Source: CAVPCZ01 sp963702445
Lineage (GTDB): Bacteria > Bacteroidota > Ignavibacteria > UBA10030 > UBA6906
Reading direction: 5' to 3'
NCBI GenBank assembly: GCA_963702445.1
Contig: CAVPCZ010000004.1
Coordinates: 1 to 64,000, forward strand
DNA: 64,000 nt
The notes under the pieces were generated by a model, which saw only the letters and a list, made by a program, of their open reading frames with translations, was not told the DNA's origin and did not search any database. This document shows positions 6,583 through 16,379 of this stretch, in pieces. A program made the translations under genes and the position numbers. The first letter of the stretch is position 1, and each line of letters starts with the position of its first letter.

Positions 6583-9500
6583 TCAACGCAACAACAGCAA
6601 ACGCTTTGTCTCCACGAATGTGCCTGCTTGCAGGCGATAGAAATAGACCCCGCTGGACAGTCAGGTCGCATTCAAATTCACGTGTGATAACCTGCTTCCA
6701 ACTGTCCGTTAGCCAATTCCGCCACCTGTTCACCCAGAGTGCTGTACACTGTCAGTCGCACCAGAGATCCTTTGGGAAGTCCAATGGATATGGATGTGCT
6801 GGGATTGAACGGATTGGGATAGTTTTGGGATAGACTCCAAGTATTTGGGATTTCAGGTTGGCTTTCGACATCAAGCGGAAGTGTTTGGAATCCATATGTG
6901 TTGCTGTAAGGCCCCCATCCTATTGCGTTTATTGCTTGCACTCCCCACCAATAATGCTGCCAATTGTTCAAACCTGTCCAAAGCTTATTGGTATCAAGAA
7001 TCAGAGAATCGACCTTTGCAAAGATAAAAGAAGGATCAGTAGCCAACTGCAACGAATAACTTTCAACTTCGGGAACACCTGCACGCCAAGAGAACACTAC
7101 GCTAATCGACTCAAAGAGGAACCATCAATGGGTGTGAGGAGCGCGACCTGGTCGGGCACTTTGGTTTCTCCGAACCAGGCTTTGAAGGTCCATTTGGGAC
7201 TGTAGGTTCCCAACCAACAACATTTCGCGCCCTTACTCTCCACCAGTATCTTTGGTAGTGATGAGACCAACATAGCTTTCGACTGAATCTCAAGCATCGA
7301 ATCTGTATAACAGAATGTGAACATTGAATCTGTTGCGAGCTCAAAATCATATCTGTCAGCCTGGAAATCGTCCAATCGCCATTTGAACACAACACTGTCA
7401 CGTGTGGAAACGCTCCCATTGGACGGTGAGCTTAAGACAACGCTGGCAGGTATAGACCGGGGGGTGAAGCTCCGGTGGAGGAGAACTGACTGTACCCGCC
7501 GGCGTTTCTTGCCCGGACACGCCAGTAGTACGTGACGTTGTTGGTCAGCGGGCCGACGCGGCGTGATGTTGTCGTCAGCGTAGTGTCGTCCACCACCGTG
7601 GTTAGGAAGACCGCGCTGCCCGACACCTGGAGATGATACCCCGTCGCGCCAGTTGCGACATTCCAACTCAGCGTAGGAGTGTTAGGGATATTCGTACTCC
7701 GTTCAACAGCGTGCTCAGCACCGGTGTCGGCGGCGCAGCTGACGAAATTGTGAATGGCAAGGTGCTAAGCTTACCACCGCCGGGTGCACTGTTAGTCACG
7801 GCAATGTTCCTTGATCCCATTGCGGCCAGGCCGCCAACGGACAAATTCACTGTCATCCTCGTAGTGCTGTCAATGGTCGTGGAGTTCAACGTCACATCGT
7901 CACCGAAATCCGCCGTGGTCTCCCCGGATATGAAGTTGGTGCCACGCAACACGACATTAAGCGTCTGCAACCTGTAGGTGAACGCGGGTGTAACACTCGT
8001 GAGGGTTGGAATAGGATTAACAATCGCAAATACGCCATCAATGCTATCTCTGCCCGCCGGGACAGCATCATGATGTAAACAGTCCGCGGCCCGGTCGCGG
8101 CTCTGCCGGACACGGTCAGATTGGCAGTCAGCTTTCCCACGCTGTCCACGATCACACTGTTTATGCCGACGTCTGGACCCAGATCCACAGATGTCACACC
8201 GGTGAGGAAATTGGTGCCGCGAAAGACAAGATCCAAGGTTTCCAACCGCCGTGCCGTAGAGAGTGAAAGACTGCTCAGTTTCGGAGAAGGATTGCTGGCG
8301 ACACCATCAACGACAGTGAACGCATTGGGAATGTCGCGGATCCACCGCCCGGACGGCATAGTGACCGTCACGCCTGCGCACCAGTGGGCGCAGTGGCGCT
8401 GATCGTGATGCTTGCAGTGAGCCGGGTGGAGCTATAGAGCACTAACGGAAGGTTGAGTGATTCCGGTACCGAAATTGATAGAGGTCACCCGGGATAAACT
8501 TCGTCCCGTCAACAATGACATCAAGCCATCCCAGCCTGCTTCCCTCGATCGGAAGAACTGCAGTGATAGTGGGCGCAGGGTTGATGGAGTCCCTAATCTC
8601 CACGCCTGCAGAAGCGGTCTTTCCGCCCCCCGTCGCGCTGAACGTGCCACCCCTGCGCTTCCCGTGTACTTCATTCCCAGCGTGGTGAGATTCGCCACGC
8701 CTGCAACGAAATCAACCGAACGGTCTAACACGTCGGCGCCGCCATTTTCCAGCCGGTAATGGTGCCGGTCAGACTGGAGGTCACGGTAACGTTTGTTGCC
8801 GATGCGTCAAACGTTCCCACGGTGTTTCCATAATCATCCTGGGCCGTCAGCGTATTGATGCCGCTGAAGGCTGTCCGCTTGTCTGCGGCGAGGTGAGCGC
8901 CCACGCGAACTTGCCTAACGCGGAGGCCGATACGGCGACTGCCAGCCGGTCAACCCCGCTGGAACTCAAACCCGCGCCATCCGAAACTGAAATGTGGCGG
9001 TCTGTGCCGGTACAACCGCATCACACCATTGTTGCCCCCGGTGACCGTCGCAACACCGTTATGAAGAGAGTTGGTGTGACAACGCCGAAGGCGATGCCGT
9101 CCCGGAATTGCTCGTGACGGTCGGAGCCGAACCGCTCAATGAGGAATCCGCACCGCTGTAGGTGAGGTTCTTTGAACCGGTGTACGTCGTGACCGTGTTG
9201 CCAACCGCATCCTTGGCCCTTATGGTAAGGTTTTGCGACCCCCCTGCCAGCATCGACGGTACACCGGCGATGACCAGCCGTGTCGCACCTCCGGCGACAA
9301 TGCTCACATTGCCCGGGGTTGTTCCCGCCTTGCTGGTTCCCGATCTCGCCGTGAACGTACCGGCACCTACAGGACCGGTGAACACCATCTTCCCTGTGAG
9401 GTTCGCCACGCCCTTTGAGAAATCAGAAATCTGGTTCAGAATATTGTTCGATGCGGAACCCAGACCCGATACGACTCCGGTGAGTGGAGCGTCTGCAGTT

Positions 9501-10065
9501 ACCGTCACGTTGTCCGAGGCTGCATTGAACGTTGTGATCACATTGCCGTAGCTATCCTGGGCAAAAAGGCTATCTGCGCCTGTGAAGGCGACACCACTTT
9601 GTTGTGGCGAAGAAAGTGTAAACACGAACTTCTCCAGCGCAGCCTCGTTGATCGTGACAATCAGACGGTCGTTTCCCACTGCTGCGTTGGGTCCATCGGT
9701 CACACTGATCGTGTCTCTTCCCGCACGGTACAGTCGCATGACCCCATTTGCATTACCCGATACTCGAGCAATACCCATATTGAAGTTGATTGTAAGCCAT
9801 GACCCAAACCCAATGGCATTTCCATTTTTTTCGGTGACTGTTGGTAGCATCACAGGGTTTGCATATGGACCTGAGCCGCTGAACCGTAGCACCTTGTCGC
9901 CTGTATACCCTGTTACTGTGTTCCCAGAACTGTCCTTGGCGGTAATTGTGAGACCCTGCACAGTGCCAGCGGTATGGGTGGCGGTCCCAGTGATCACCAG
10001 TCGTGTTGCGTATGTGCGGAGCATACATAGAAAAGAAAGGAGAAGCAAGCAGAAACCCGAATCAT
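6583..10065 (-). pseudogene. Giant secreted surface protein with Ig-like/IPT/Fn3-type repeats and a T9SS-type tail, many frameshifts
   Basis: ATG 10065 follows GAGG and opens a signal peptide (MIRVSACFSFLFYVCSA). Downstream, in several frames, are repeat units. Two or more are invasin/big-like (ATRLVITGTATHTAGT, LTITAKDSSGNTVTGYTG; a second copy begins ATRLVIAGVP). Two are IPT/TIG-like (VFRGTNFLTGVTSVDLG; VLRGTNFISGETTADFG). Fn3-like segments follow (YYWRVRARNAGGY, VFKWRLDDFQADRYDFEL). The C-terminus is a type IX-style sorting domain (SLSQNYPNPFNPSTSIS) whose last strands (GVYFYRLQAGTFVETKRL) lie one frame away, ending at TGA 6583. The repaired length is about 1,160 residues. At least seven frame changes are needed. 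The role would be a secreted or surface adhesin-like protein. Confidence 0.6.
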
Positions 10066-10502
10066 ATGAGCCTCGTCTGCAATTGTGCTTCGACTCTCAT
10101 GCAACGTTCAAGAATCATTTCCCCGTGTCATTACTAAAGTCAAATCGCAGCCCCAATGTTCCTTTGGGATCTGTCTGAGCAAAAGGTCTGGTCAACTCAA
10201 GCCACGATCAACAAGGGTCCCCCCATCGGAAATTACTTGGGAGCTTGGAAGGATGTATTGCAGGAACAATTGGATGTGAAGCGGGAGATGGTAGGTCTTC
10301 CCCCATAGGCAAGATACTCCGCGTTTATGACACAGTCAAATGTCAGCAGGGCGACGGAACCCCTTCAGCAGTACCCCAACGGGGGATGTCTCGAGAAATG
10401 CCTACTCAAGTACCCCATTGGGGGCAAGAAATCGATTCTGGAGGGTGGGTTGGACCTCCAAGTACGGTTCCGGAACGATCCAATGGCGTGAAAAGGGGCA
10501 AT
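10066..10502. other. Gene-less 437-bp region between recombinase and surface protein
   Basis: No supported gene. It contains four C-run/G-run motifs of similar form (see the repeat entry) and a GGTTCCGGAAC palindrome near 10462. A position just beyond the 3' end of the recombinase would suit recombinase-binding sites or terminators. Confidence 0.4.
10370..10424. repeat. Pair of 16-bp direct repeats, each an inverted repeat
   Basis: AGTACCCCAACGGGGG (10370-10385) and AGTACCCCATTGGGGG (10409-10424) are direct repeats 39 bp apart, each with CCCC/GGGG dyad symmetry. Weaker relatives (CCCCCATCGG near 10220, CCCCCATAGG near 10300) lie upstream. They are candidates for recombinase arm sites, a regulator's operators or RNA hairpins. 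Confidence 0.4.
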
Positions 10503-11507
10503 TCAGTTCAGCGCTATTTTGATCCTATTCACCGTCGAGTGCAGCTGCTCCGGCTGAAGGTGGGCGTAGATTTGTGTAACGGTGGGAGAACTGTGTCCAA
10601 GAAGCTTCTGGACCGCATAGAGAGAAGCACCACTTGCCACAAGCCAACTCGCATGCGTGTGACGAAGGGAATGCCAGTGCAACCGGATGTCGAGATGGAC
10701 ATCACGAACATATCGTTTGAAAATATGAGTCAAATAGCTCTTCCCAATGGGATACCCACGCCTGTGGAAGATGAGACGGCAGTTGCTCCGTCCAACCTTG
10801 CCCTTCAAGAGCGCGAGTGCAATGTCGTTGAGAGGGATGACCCTGTCTTGCTTGCTCTTGGTGTGTCGGATAGTCACCAACCGCTTTGGGAGGTCCACAT
10901 CTTCCCACTTCAAACTCAGCACTTCCCCCCTTCGCAAACCGGTTGCAACAGAAAACACCATCAGATCGCGCAGCCACCCCTCTTCTACTAAGCCAAGAAG
11001 CTTCTGGAAACCTGCCATGTCGAAGTAGGCTGGAATGCGATGTTCAGTTCGCAGTAGCCGAAATGCTGGCATCTCTGTAAGGTACTTCCATCGCATGGCA
11101 ACATTGAGTGCTGCACGTATTGCCCGTAGGTCGATGTTGACGGTGGAAGCCGATTTCTTCGGTTGCCTAGCAATCACGAAGGCATCGATATGTCTTGTAG
11201 TCATTGACCTGACCGGAATGTCTCCGACAATCGACAGAAACCTCTTTAGAGCACTTGAGTACCCCTCCGCAGTTGCAGCAGTCACCTTTGACTGGACAAA
11301 CGACAGGTATTCCGGAATGAAGGCAGACAGTGCTTTACTCGGAGGGCTCTCGCGGATGAGCGTGCGGAACTCAGCAATCGACTTCAGTGCGTCTCGACGG
11401 TTTTTGCTGCCGGTGGATTTGTAGCGGGTTAAGCCATGCTCTTCATAGCGGAGATAGTACACGCCATTAGATCGACGATAGAGGGACAACCGTTGGAGGA
11501 GTGCCAT
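10503..11507 (-). CDS. Tyrosine recombinase (phage-type integrase)
   Basis: A 334-residue site-specific recombinase expected to integrate and excise the element at the adjacent tRNA. The N-terminal ~90 residues form an arm/SAM-like DNA-binding region (YRRSNGVYYLRY; later FIPEYLSFVQSKVT). The catalytic domain shows the complete signature: Arg in TGLRRGE (~R192), Lys in RHTKSK (~K217), HSLRHT (His ~279, Arg ~282), LLGHSS (His ~305) and the nucleophile in TQIYAHL (Tyr ~314). The start at 11507 avoids a longer reading that would begin with TTG inside the tRNA. It is intact, unlike most other genes of the element. It is transcribed in the same direction as the tRNA, starting 66 bp after the tRNA break. 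Confidence 0.9.
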   Translation of the reverse strand: MALLQRLSLYRRSNGVYYLRYEEHGLTRYKSTGSKNRRDALKSIAEFRTLIRESPPSKALSAFIPEYLSFVQSKVTAATAEGYSSALKRFLSIVGDIPVRSMTTRHIDAFVIARQPKKSASTVNIDLRAIRAALNVAMRWKYLTEMPAFRLLRTEHRIPAYFDMAGFQKLLGLVEEGWLRDLMVFSVATGLRRGEVLSLKWEDVDLPKRLVTIRHTKSKQDRVIPLNDIALALLKGKVGRSNCRLIFHRRGYPIGKSYLTHIFKRYVRDVHLDIRLHWHSLRHTHASWLVASGASLYAVQKLLGHSSPTVTQIYAHLQPEQLHSTVNRIKIALN

Positions 11508-11572
11508 GGGAAGTGCCTTTTGGGTGACACTTCCGTCACAGGCAGGAGAAATTGCGGGAAAAGACAGCGAAA

Positions 11573-11629
11573 GAACCAGTGACCCCCAGATCCACAATCT
11601 GGTGCTCTAACCAACTGAGCTACGCCAGC
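11573..11629 (-). tRNA. tRNA-His(GTG), 5' part only; element attachment site
   Basis: On the minus strand the sequence folds as acceptor 5' half GCTGGCG, D-arm (GCTCAGTTGGTTAGAGC), anticodon stem CCAGA/TCTGG around loop TTGTGGA (anticodon GTG, His), variable loop, T-stem ACTGG and loop start TTC. It then diverges: the expected GA..CCAGT and CGCCAGC 3' acceptor half are missing. The break right after TTC of the T-loop is a standard recombination point for tRNA-targeting integrases. The base before the acceptor is T, not the G-1 normally encoded for tRNA-His. Either a functional copy lies elsewhere or the 3' half was lost. Confidence 0.7.
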
Positions 11630-11837
11630 ATTTTAGAGTATCCCTGTCGCGTAACGGCAACTGTAATATTAAATATACGGAGAGATCGACTCGAAATCAA
11701 TACTCGATTTCAACCAGATTGAATGCAGTGCTGCTGTAGCGCGAGCAACAATTCGAAAGGTGGGAGACCAGGAGAAGTACCGATTTCAATATTAATTCGC
11801 TATTTTGGTTTATCTCACGTCTAACGATAGGACTTCA

Positions 11838-12830
11838 GTGAAAACAACAAGAATCGTCGTCACGGACTACATTGAGCCGGATCTGGAGTGGGAGCGGGCA
11901 CAACTCGCATCCTCAGCAGTGACGTTCGAAACCTTCCAGCTAAAATCCGCCTCCCGCGAAGATCTCCTCGCCCGGATACATGATGCGCATGTTCTGGTTG
12001 TCAACATGGTGAAGATCAACCGCGAAGTCATTCAGAATCTCCGCTCCTGCAAACTGATCATACGTCACGGTGTCGGCTACGATAACATCGATGTTCCCGC
12101 GGCCACGGAACATGGCATCCAGGTCTGCTACGTCCCCGACTACTGCAGGGAGGAGGTTGCCGAGCAGGCAATGATGCTTCTCCTGCTCTGTCGACGCAAG
12201 TTCACGAAGCAACAGGAATCGCTTGAAGTGTCGGTTAAGAAGGGACAGTGGGATTTCAGCAGCGTGGGTGCTATCCGCCGGTTCTCGGGGACAAAAGCCG
12301 GGATAGTGGGATGCGGCCGCATTGGCAGCCTCGTGGTCGGCATGCTCCGGGGCTTCGGCATCGAGGTAATGGTTCACGACCCCTACCTGACCGAACACCG
12401 GCAGGCCGAACTCGGCATCCGTTGTATGCCCCTCGAACAGGTTCTCCGGGAAGCGGATATGGTGACGATCCATCCCGCTCTGAGCCACGAGACGAAATAC
12501 ATGATCGGTGAACGCGAACTTCGCATGATGAAACCCACCGCGATTCTTGTGAACACCGCAAGAGGTGCAATCGTGAATGCGGAGGCGCTTGCCCGGGCAT
12601 GCAAAGAAGGATGGATTGCCGGAGCAGGCATAGACGTGTTCGAAAAGGAACCTCCCGAAGAGGGTTTCGTCCTGCGGGGCATTCCCAACGTTACTCTCAC
12701 CCCGCATCTCGCCTGGTACTCCGAGGATGCCGGCCTGAGTATTCGCGAGAAGATCATGGAGGATATCCGCCGATTTCTTGAGGGACGGTCTCCCCGGTTC
12801 CCGATCAACAGCGTCAACCCGAAGGAGTGA
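11838..12830 (+). CDS. D-isomer-specific 2-hydroxyacid dehydrogenase (CtBP/PGDH-like)
   Basis: A 330-residue NAD-dependent oxidoreductase interconverting a 2-oxoacid and a D-2-hydroxyacid. A Rossmann fingerprint GIVGCGRIGSL sits at ~142-152. Catalytic residues are Arg in NTARGAI, Glu in DVFEKEPP and His in LTPHLAW. The start at GTG 11838 is preferred (ATAGGA upstream, and KTTRIVVTDYIEPD is a normal N-terminus); a TTG 33 bp upstream is possible. It leads a three-gene rightward unit: the M20 hydrolase follows after 4 bp and a zinc alcohol dehydrogenase after 10 more. The substrate is unknown. C-terminal-binding-protein-like members act on diverse 2-hydroxyacids, so serA is not claimed. Confidence 0.8.
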   Translation: MKTTRIVVTDYIEPDLEWERAQLASSAVTFETFQLKSASREDLLARIHDAHVLVVNMVKINREVIQNLRSCKLIIRHGVGYDNIDVPAATEHGIQVCYVPDYCREEVAEQAMMLLLLCRRKFTKQQESLEVSVKKGQWDFSSVGAIRRFSGTKAGIVGCGRIGSLVVGMLRGFGIEVMVHDPYLTEHRQAELGIRCMPLEQVLREADMVTIHPALSHETKYMIGERELRMMKPTAILVNTARGAIVNAEALARACKEGWIAGAGIDVFEKEPPEEGFVLRGIPNVTLTPHLAWYSEDAGLSIREKIMEDIRRFLEGRSPRFPINSVNPKE

Positions 12831-12834
12831 TGGA

Positions 12835-14097
12835 ATGCCGCTCAACGAGAATATCGTCAACGATGCTATCGACTCGCTCGCCGGGGAAACAACCGAGTTT
12901 CTCTGCGATATGATACGAATCCCTTCAACGCGGGGGAATGAAGGTCCGGTCAACAGGCTGGTGGCGGAGCGAATGCAGGGGCTCTGCACGGAGACCGAAC
13001 TGATGCAGATACCCGAGTCGTTCAAAGAAGACCCCCTGTATAGCTGGCCTCTCCCCGGCCTCACATATGAGAACACGCAGAACCTGCGCCTCACGCTCGC
13101 CGGCACTTCACCCGAAACCTCCCGCAGCCTGATTTTCAATGCCCACAGCGATGTGGTCCCACCGTCGAAGAACCAGGAAAACGCATTCCTCCCGACCGTC
13201 CGTGACGGGGTGGTCTACGGCCGCGGGGCGTGCGACGACAAAGGGCAGATCGCCGTCATTCATCTTCTCCTTTCGACGTTGAAGAAGCTGCATCTGCAGC
13301 CGCGCGGAACGCTTACCGCCGATATCGTCGTTGAAGAGGAAAACGGAGGCAACGGCACGCTGTTCATGACGCGCCGGCCGGTTCATGCCGACGGCGCAAT
13401 CGTTCTGGAGGCCTCGGAGCGGAAGATTTTCTCGGCCGTCCGTGGCGCCGTATGGTTTGAGGTTATCTGCCGCGGGAAGCCCGGACACAGCGGACGCGCA
13501 TCCGATGTGGTCAGCGCCCTGAAAGAGGCGGTGAAGGCGATGAGTGTCCTTGAAGAGTACCACGACAAACTCCTTACCGGATCCAGAGGGTTCAACCCGT
13601 TGTTCGACGCGTACGAAAACCCGATGCCGGTGACGTTCGGCATGCTGCATGCCGGCGACTGGCCGGCCACCGCTCCGGGAACCGCCTCGATAAAAGGGGT
13701 CTTCGGTTTCCTTCCGAATACCAATATCAAAGCGGTCCAGCAGGGAATGATCGATGCTATCAGGAACTCTCCTCACCAGTATCTCCGTGAGCATTTCGAG
13801 ATTCTCTTCAATATGCTGAACAACGAGGGGAACGTACTTCCGGTGGATCATCCCCTTGTGCGGGATTTGATGGCTGCCGCCGGCGATACGGGTACACCGA
13901 TGGCAATCTCGGCTATGACCGCAGCTTGCGATGCGTGGCGCTATGCACTCATGAACATCCCGACAGTGGTCATGGGCGCAGGCAGCCTCAAGTACGCCCA
14001 TTCGAACGAAGAACAGATCGCCGTGGCGGAAATCAAAGAGACCGCAAGGATCTTCCTGAGATTCCTGGAACGGTGGTGCGGTTTCTCAACGACGTAG
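12835..14097 (+). CDS. M20 family metallohydrolase (ArgE/DapE-like deacylase/peptidase)
   Basis: A 420-residue zinc hydrolase of the acetylornithine deacetylase / succinyl-DAP desuccinylase / carboxypeptidase family. The expected ligands are present: His-x-Asp in NAHSDVVPP, Asp in GRGACDDKGQ, the Glu-Glu pair in VVEEENGG, and the C-terminal His in YAHSNEEQ. A dimerisation/lid insertion (KPGHSGRASD) separates the halves. ATG 12835 has AAGGAG 7-13 bp upstream and lies 4 bp after the previous stop, so the genes are translationally linked. In context it probably removes an acyl or aminoacyl group from the substrate handled by the neighbouring dehydrogenases. The exact substrate is not readable from sequence. 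Confidence 0.85.
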   Translation: MPLNENIVNDAIDSLAGETTEFLCDMIRIPSTRGNEGPVNRLVAERMQGLCTETELMQIPESFKEDPLYSWPLPGLTYENTQNLRLTLAGTSPETSRSLIFNAHSDVVPPSKNQENAFLPTVRDGVVYGRGACDDKGQIAVIHLLLSTLKKLHLQPRGTLTADIVVEEENGGNGTLFMTRRPVHADGAIVLEASERKIFSAVRGAVWFEVICRGKPGHSGRASDVVSALKEAVKAMSVLEEYHDKLLTGSRGFNPLFDAYENPMPVTFGMLHAGDWPATAPGTASIKGVFGFLPNTNIKAVQQGMIDAIRNSPHQYLREHFEILFNMLNNEGNVLPVDHPLVRDLMAAAGDTGTPMAISAMTAACDAWRYALMNIPTVVMGAGSLKYAHSNEEQIAVAEIKETARIFLRFLERWCGFSTT

Positions 14098-14107
14098 CGG
14101 AGAACCT

Positions 14108-15163
14108 ATGCAAGCGCTTGTGAAGACTCAGAAAGGAAAGGGGTTCATCGAGGTCAGGGATGTTCCGGTCCCGTCCATCGGCAACTCCGAAGTCCTGATC
14201 GATGTGAAGGCCTGCGGGATCTGTGGTACGGATCTCCACATCTACCACGACGAGTTCCCCTATTATCCCCCGGTGATACTCGGACATGAATTCAGCGGGA
14301 CGATTGCCGCGGTCGGCAGGGATGTCCGGGGATGGACTGTGGGCGACAGGGTGGTTGGTGAGCCTCACACGATGGCATGCGGAATCTGCGCCCTGTGCAG
14401 AACAGGCAACCGGCAGATTTGCCCTCACAAACGCTCCCCTGGCTGGGGTATCGACGGTGCGTTTGCGCAGCTGATGCGATGGCCGGAGCCGGGCCTTCTT
14501 CACCGCATACCCGGCGCTCTCGATTTTCCGGCAGCCGCCCTGACGGAACCTCTCGCTAACGTGGTGACCGATGTCGTCCTTCCCGGGGCCGTCATGGCGG
14601 GCGATGTCGTGGCAGTTGCAGGCCCCGGTCCGATCGGCATCATGGCTGCGCTCGTGGCCAAACATGCAGGGGCTTCAACGGTCATCATCTTCGGGGTCAA
14701 TGATGATGAGGAGGTACGGTTGAGCCTCTGCCGGTCCATTCCCGCAATTGACCACGTCGTGAATGTCCAGAAGGAGGACCTTCCGGCTCTCGTGCAGGAT
14801 GTGACGTCCGGACGCGGAGTCGATCTGTTCATCGAGGCTTCCGGCGCACCCGCGGCAATGCAGACGGGCGCACAGATCATCAGGAAACTGGGAACGGTCA
14901 CGGCAATAGGACTGACCGGGAGGCCGAGCATCGAATTTCCGTATGACGCATTCATGATGAAATCCGTGCGCTATCTGTTCAATGTCTCGACAAAATACGA
15001 ATCGTGGGACCGGGCGATCCGCATCCTGAGCACCGGTCTGATACCTCACGAGAAGCTCTTAAGTCACAGGGGGCCGATTGAACAGTGGCAGGATTTCTTC
15101 GATGCACTGATGGCGCGGAAGGCACTCAAAGGGATGTTCCTTTTCGATTCACACAAGCGTTAA
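14108..15163 (+). CDS. Zinc-dependent medium-chain alcohol/polyol dehydrogenase
   Basis: A 351-residue MDR-family NAD(P)+-dependent dehydrogenase similar to sorbitol, threonine and butanediol dehydrogenases. Catalytic zinc ligands appear in CGICGTDLHIYH and GHEFSG. The structural-zinc Cys quartet is complete (CGICALCRTGNRQIC). A cofactor loop VAGPGPIGIMAAL sits at ~172-184. ATG 14108 follows GGAGA, 10 bp after the M20 stop. It is the third gene of the rightward unit and ends 62 bp before the convergent unit. It likely oxidises a secondary alcohol on the same substrate. Confidence 0.85.
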   Translation: MQALVKTQKGKGFIEVRDVPVPSIGNSEVLIDVKACGICGTDLHIYHDEFPYYPPVILGHEFSGTIAAVGRDVRGWTVGDRVVGEPHTMACGICALCRTGNRQICPHKRSPGWGIDGAFAQLMRWPEPGLLHRIPGALDFPAAALTEPLANVVTDVVLPGAVMAGDVVAVAGPGPIGIMAALVAKHAGASTVIIFGVNDDEEVRLSLCRSIPAIDHVVNVQKEDLPALVQDVTSGRGVDLFIEASGAPAAMQTGAQIIRKLGTVTAIGLTGRPSIEFPYDAFMMKSVRYLFNVSTKYESWDRAIRILSTGLIPHEKLLSHRGPIEQWQDFFDALMARKALKGMFLFDSHKR

Positions 15164-15205
15164 CCGCCCTCGAAAAGGAGTTCGCGGCAGCAACCGGCTT
15201 TGCAC

Positions 15206-15231
15206 AGCTGACCGCCAGGTGCCGGTCAGCT
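15206..15231. terminator. Hairpin between convergent units
   Basis: A 9-bp perfect stem AGCTGACCG/CGGTCAGCT (15206-15214 with 15223-15231) that overlaps the stop codon of the leftward gene. No long T-run, so a bidirectional termination role is plausible rather than certain. Confidence 0.4.
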
Positions 15232-16294
15232 CCATATCGTATCATCATCGGACACCGGCAGGGTGACAGGCCGATGATGCTTTGCAGATTGGTACATTGC
15301 CAGGACCATCTCCAGCGTAGGTCGGACGGATGTTACGGGAATGACCACTTCCCCGTCTGACCTGAGAGCATCTATCATATCCTGCACAACTACCATATGA
15401 TCTCTATGGCCGAAGTCCGCGGCTCCGCCTGCGCCCGTGGCCTGCGATGAATCACCTATTGTCCTTATCTGCTCATCTTCAGGCCGCTCATCCCTGAATT
15501 TCCAGGTCTGAATCTTTTCCCCGGTCATCACGGCAGTCCCATCGGTGCCATTCAATTCAATCCTGATATCCGTTCCCGGCCAGAGAGCCGTTGAAAGCTG
15601 AACGACTCCCTGAGCCCCGCATCTGAACTGAATATGTGCCAGCACTTCATCTTCAAGATTGATCCCCGGATGACCGATGTTCGTCATTCTGGCATCAACT
15701 TCGCCCGCCTGACCCGCAAGATGCTGCAATAAGTCGATGTAGTGAAAGCCCTGCGCAACGGTAACGCCGCTGCCGCTCTTTTTCTGGCCGCGCCATCCGT
15801 CAGACGTGTAGTACTCCTGCGGCCTGAACCACTTCATGTACGCATCCGCGTGCAGGAGTCTTCCAAATCTGCCGGAATCCACCGCTGACTTCATGGCCTG
15901 TACGGCCCCCCTGACTCTGCACTGGACAAAACAACCGAATTTCACATTGGCGTTCCTGCAGACATCTGATCATTTCATCCGTTTCTCTCAGGCTCATGGC
16001 AGGCGGTTTTTCCGTGAGAACATGCTTGCCTGCCTTTGCGGCTTGAATGACGGCATCCCTATGGAGGTGATTCGGAGTTGCCACACAGACAACTCTCACA
16101 TTCGAATCGTCGAGCATCTCCTGAAGTGAAGAATATGCTTTGACGGCGAACCTCTCCGCGACCTGCGCGGCTTTGTCCCGGGCGACATCGAAGACCCCCA
16201 TCACCCTTCCGCCCCGTGAATCTTTGATTGCATTGATGTGAAACGGGGCTATCAGCCCGGCACCAACTACACCAAAGCCACAGTATGTTTCCAT
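15226..16294 (-). CDS. Gfo/Idh/MocA family oxidoreductase (frameshifted)
   Basis: An NAD(P)-dependent sugar/cyclitol-type oxidoreductase of about 355 residues after repair. The N-terminal Rossmann domain has GVVGAGLIAPFHINAI (~6-21), ATPNHLH and the family motif LTEKPPA. The C-terminal domain starts VRGAVQAMKSAVDSGRFG and includes GVTVAQGFHYIDLLQHLAG. The frame changes near 15950 at CGCCAATG; one C fewer restores it. The start at 16294 has GGAAGG upstream. It is the last gene of the leftward unit, 85 bp after the aminotransferase. Members act on inositols, aminosugars and related substrates; this one could reduce or oxidise the keto intermediate for the aminotransferase. Confidence 0.75.
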
Positions 16295-16379
16295 AGGATG
16301 CCTTCCATTCACCATGTTGAGAGCGGTCAGGTCATTGTGTCAGAAGATCTCCGGAGATCTGCCGTCAGCGCACGAACAT

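Larger units (their letters stand above)
1..11573. mobile_element. Integrated genomic element at tRNA-His (right end; left end outside window)
   Basis: The right boundary is a tRNA-His gene interrupted in its T-loop, directly followed by a tyrosine recombinase reading away from it, the classic layout of a tRNA-targeted integrative element. Inside are phage/plasmid-type genes (DUF932, RecA-like ATPase), a restriction-enzyme fragment, tandem lipoprotein paralogs and a large secreted protein, but no housekeeping gene. Base composition by eye is clearly more A+T-rich than the backbone to the right. No second copy of the tRNA 3' end was found here, so the other attachment site probably lies left of position 1. 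It could also be several nested insertions rather than one element. Confidence 0.65.

Noticed and set aside
11598..11630. Extending the recombinase start into the tRNA (TTG start)
   Set aside because: The extra 30 residues are tRNA sequence and non-conserved; ATG 11507 gives a normal N-terminus.
12834..14097. Long antisense frames opposite the M20 and dehydrogenase genes
   Set aside because: High-GC third-position bias produces long shadow frames; none has a domain or start signal.
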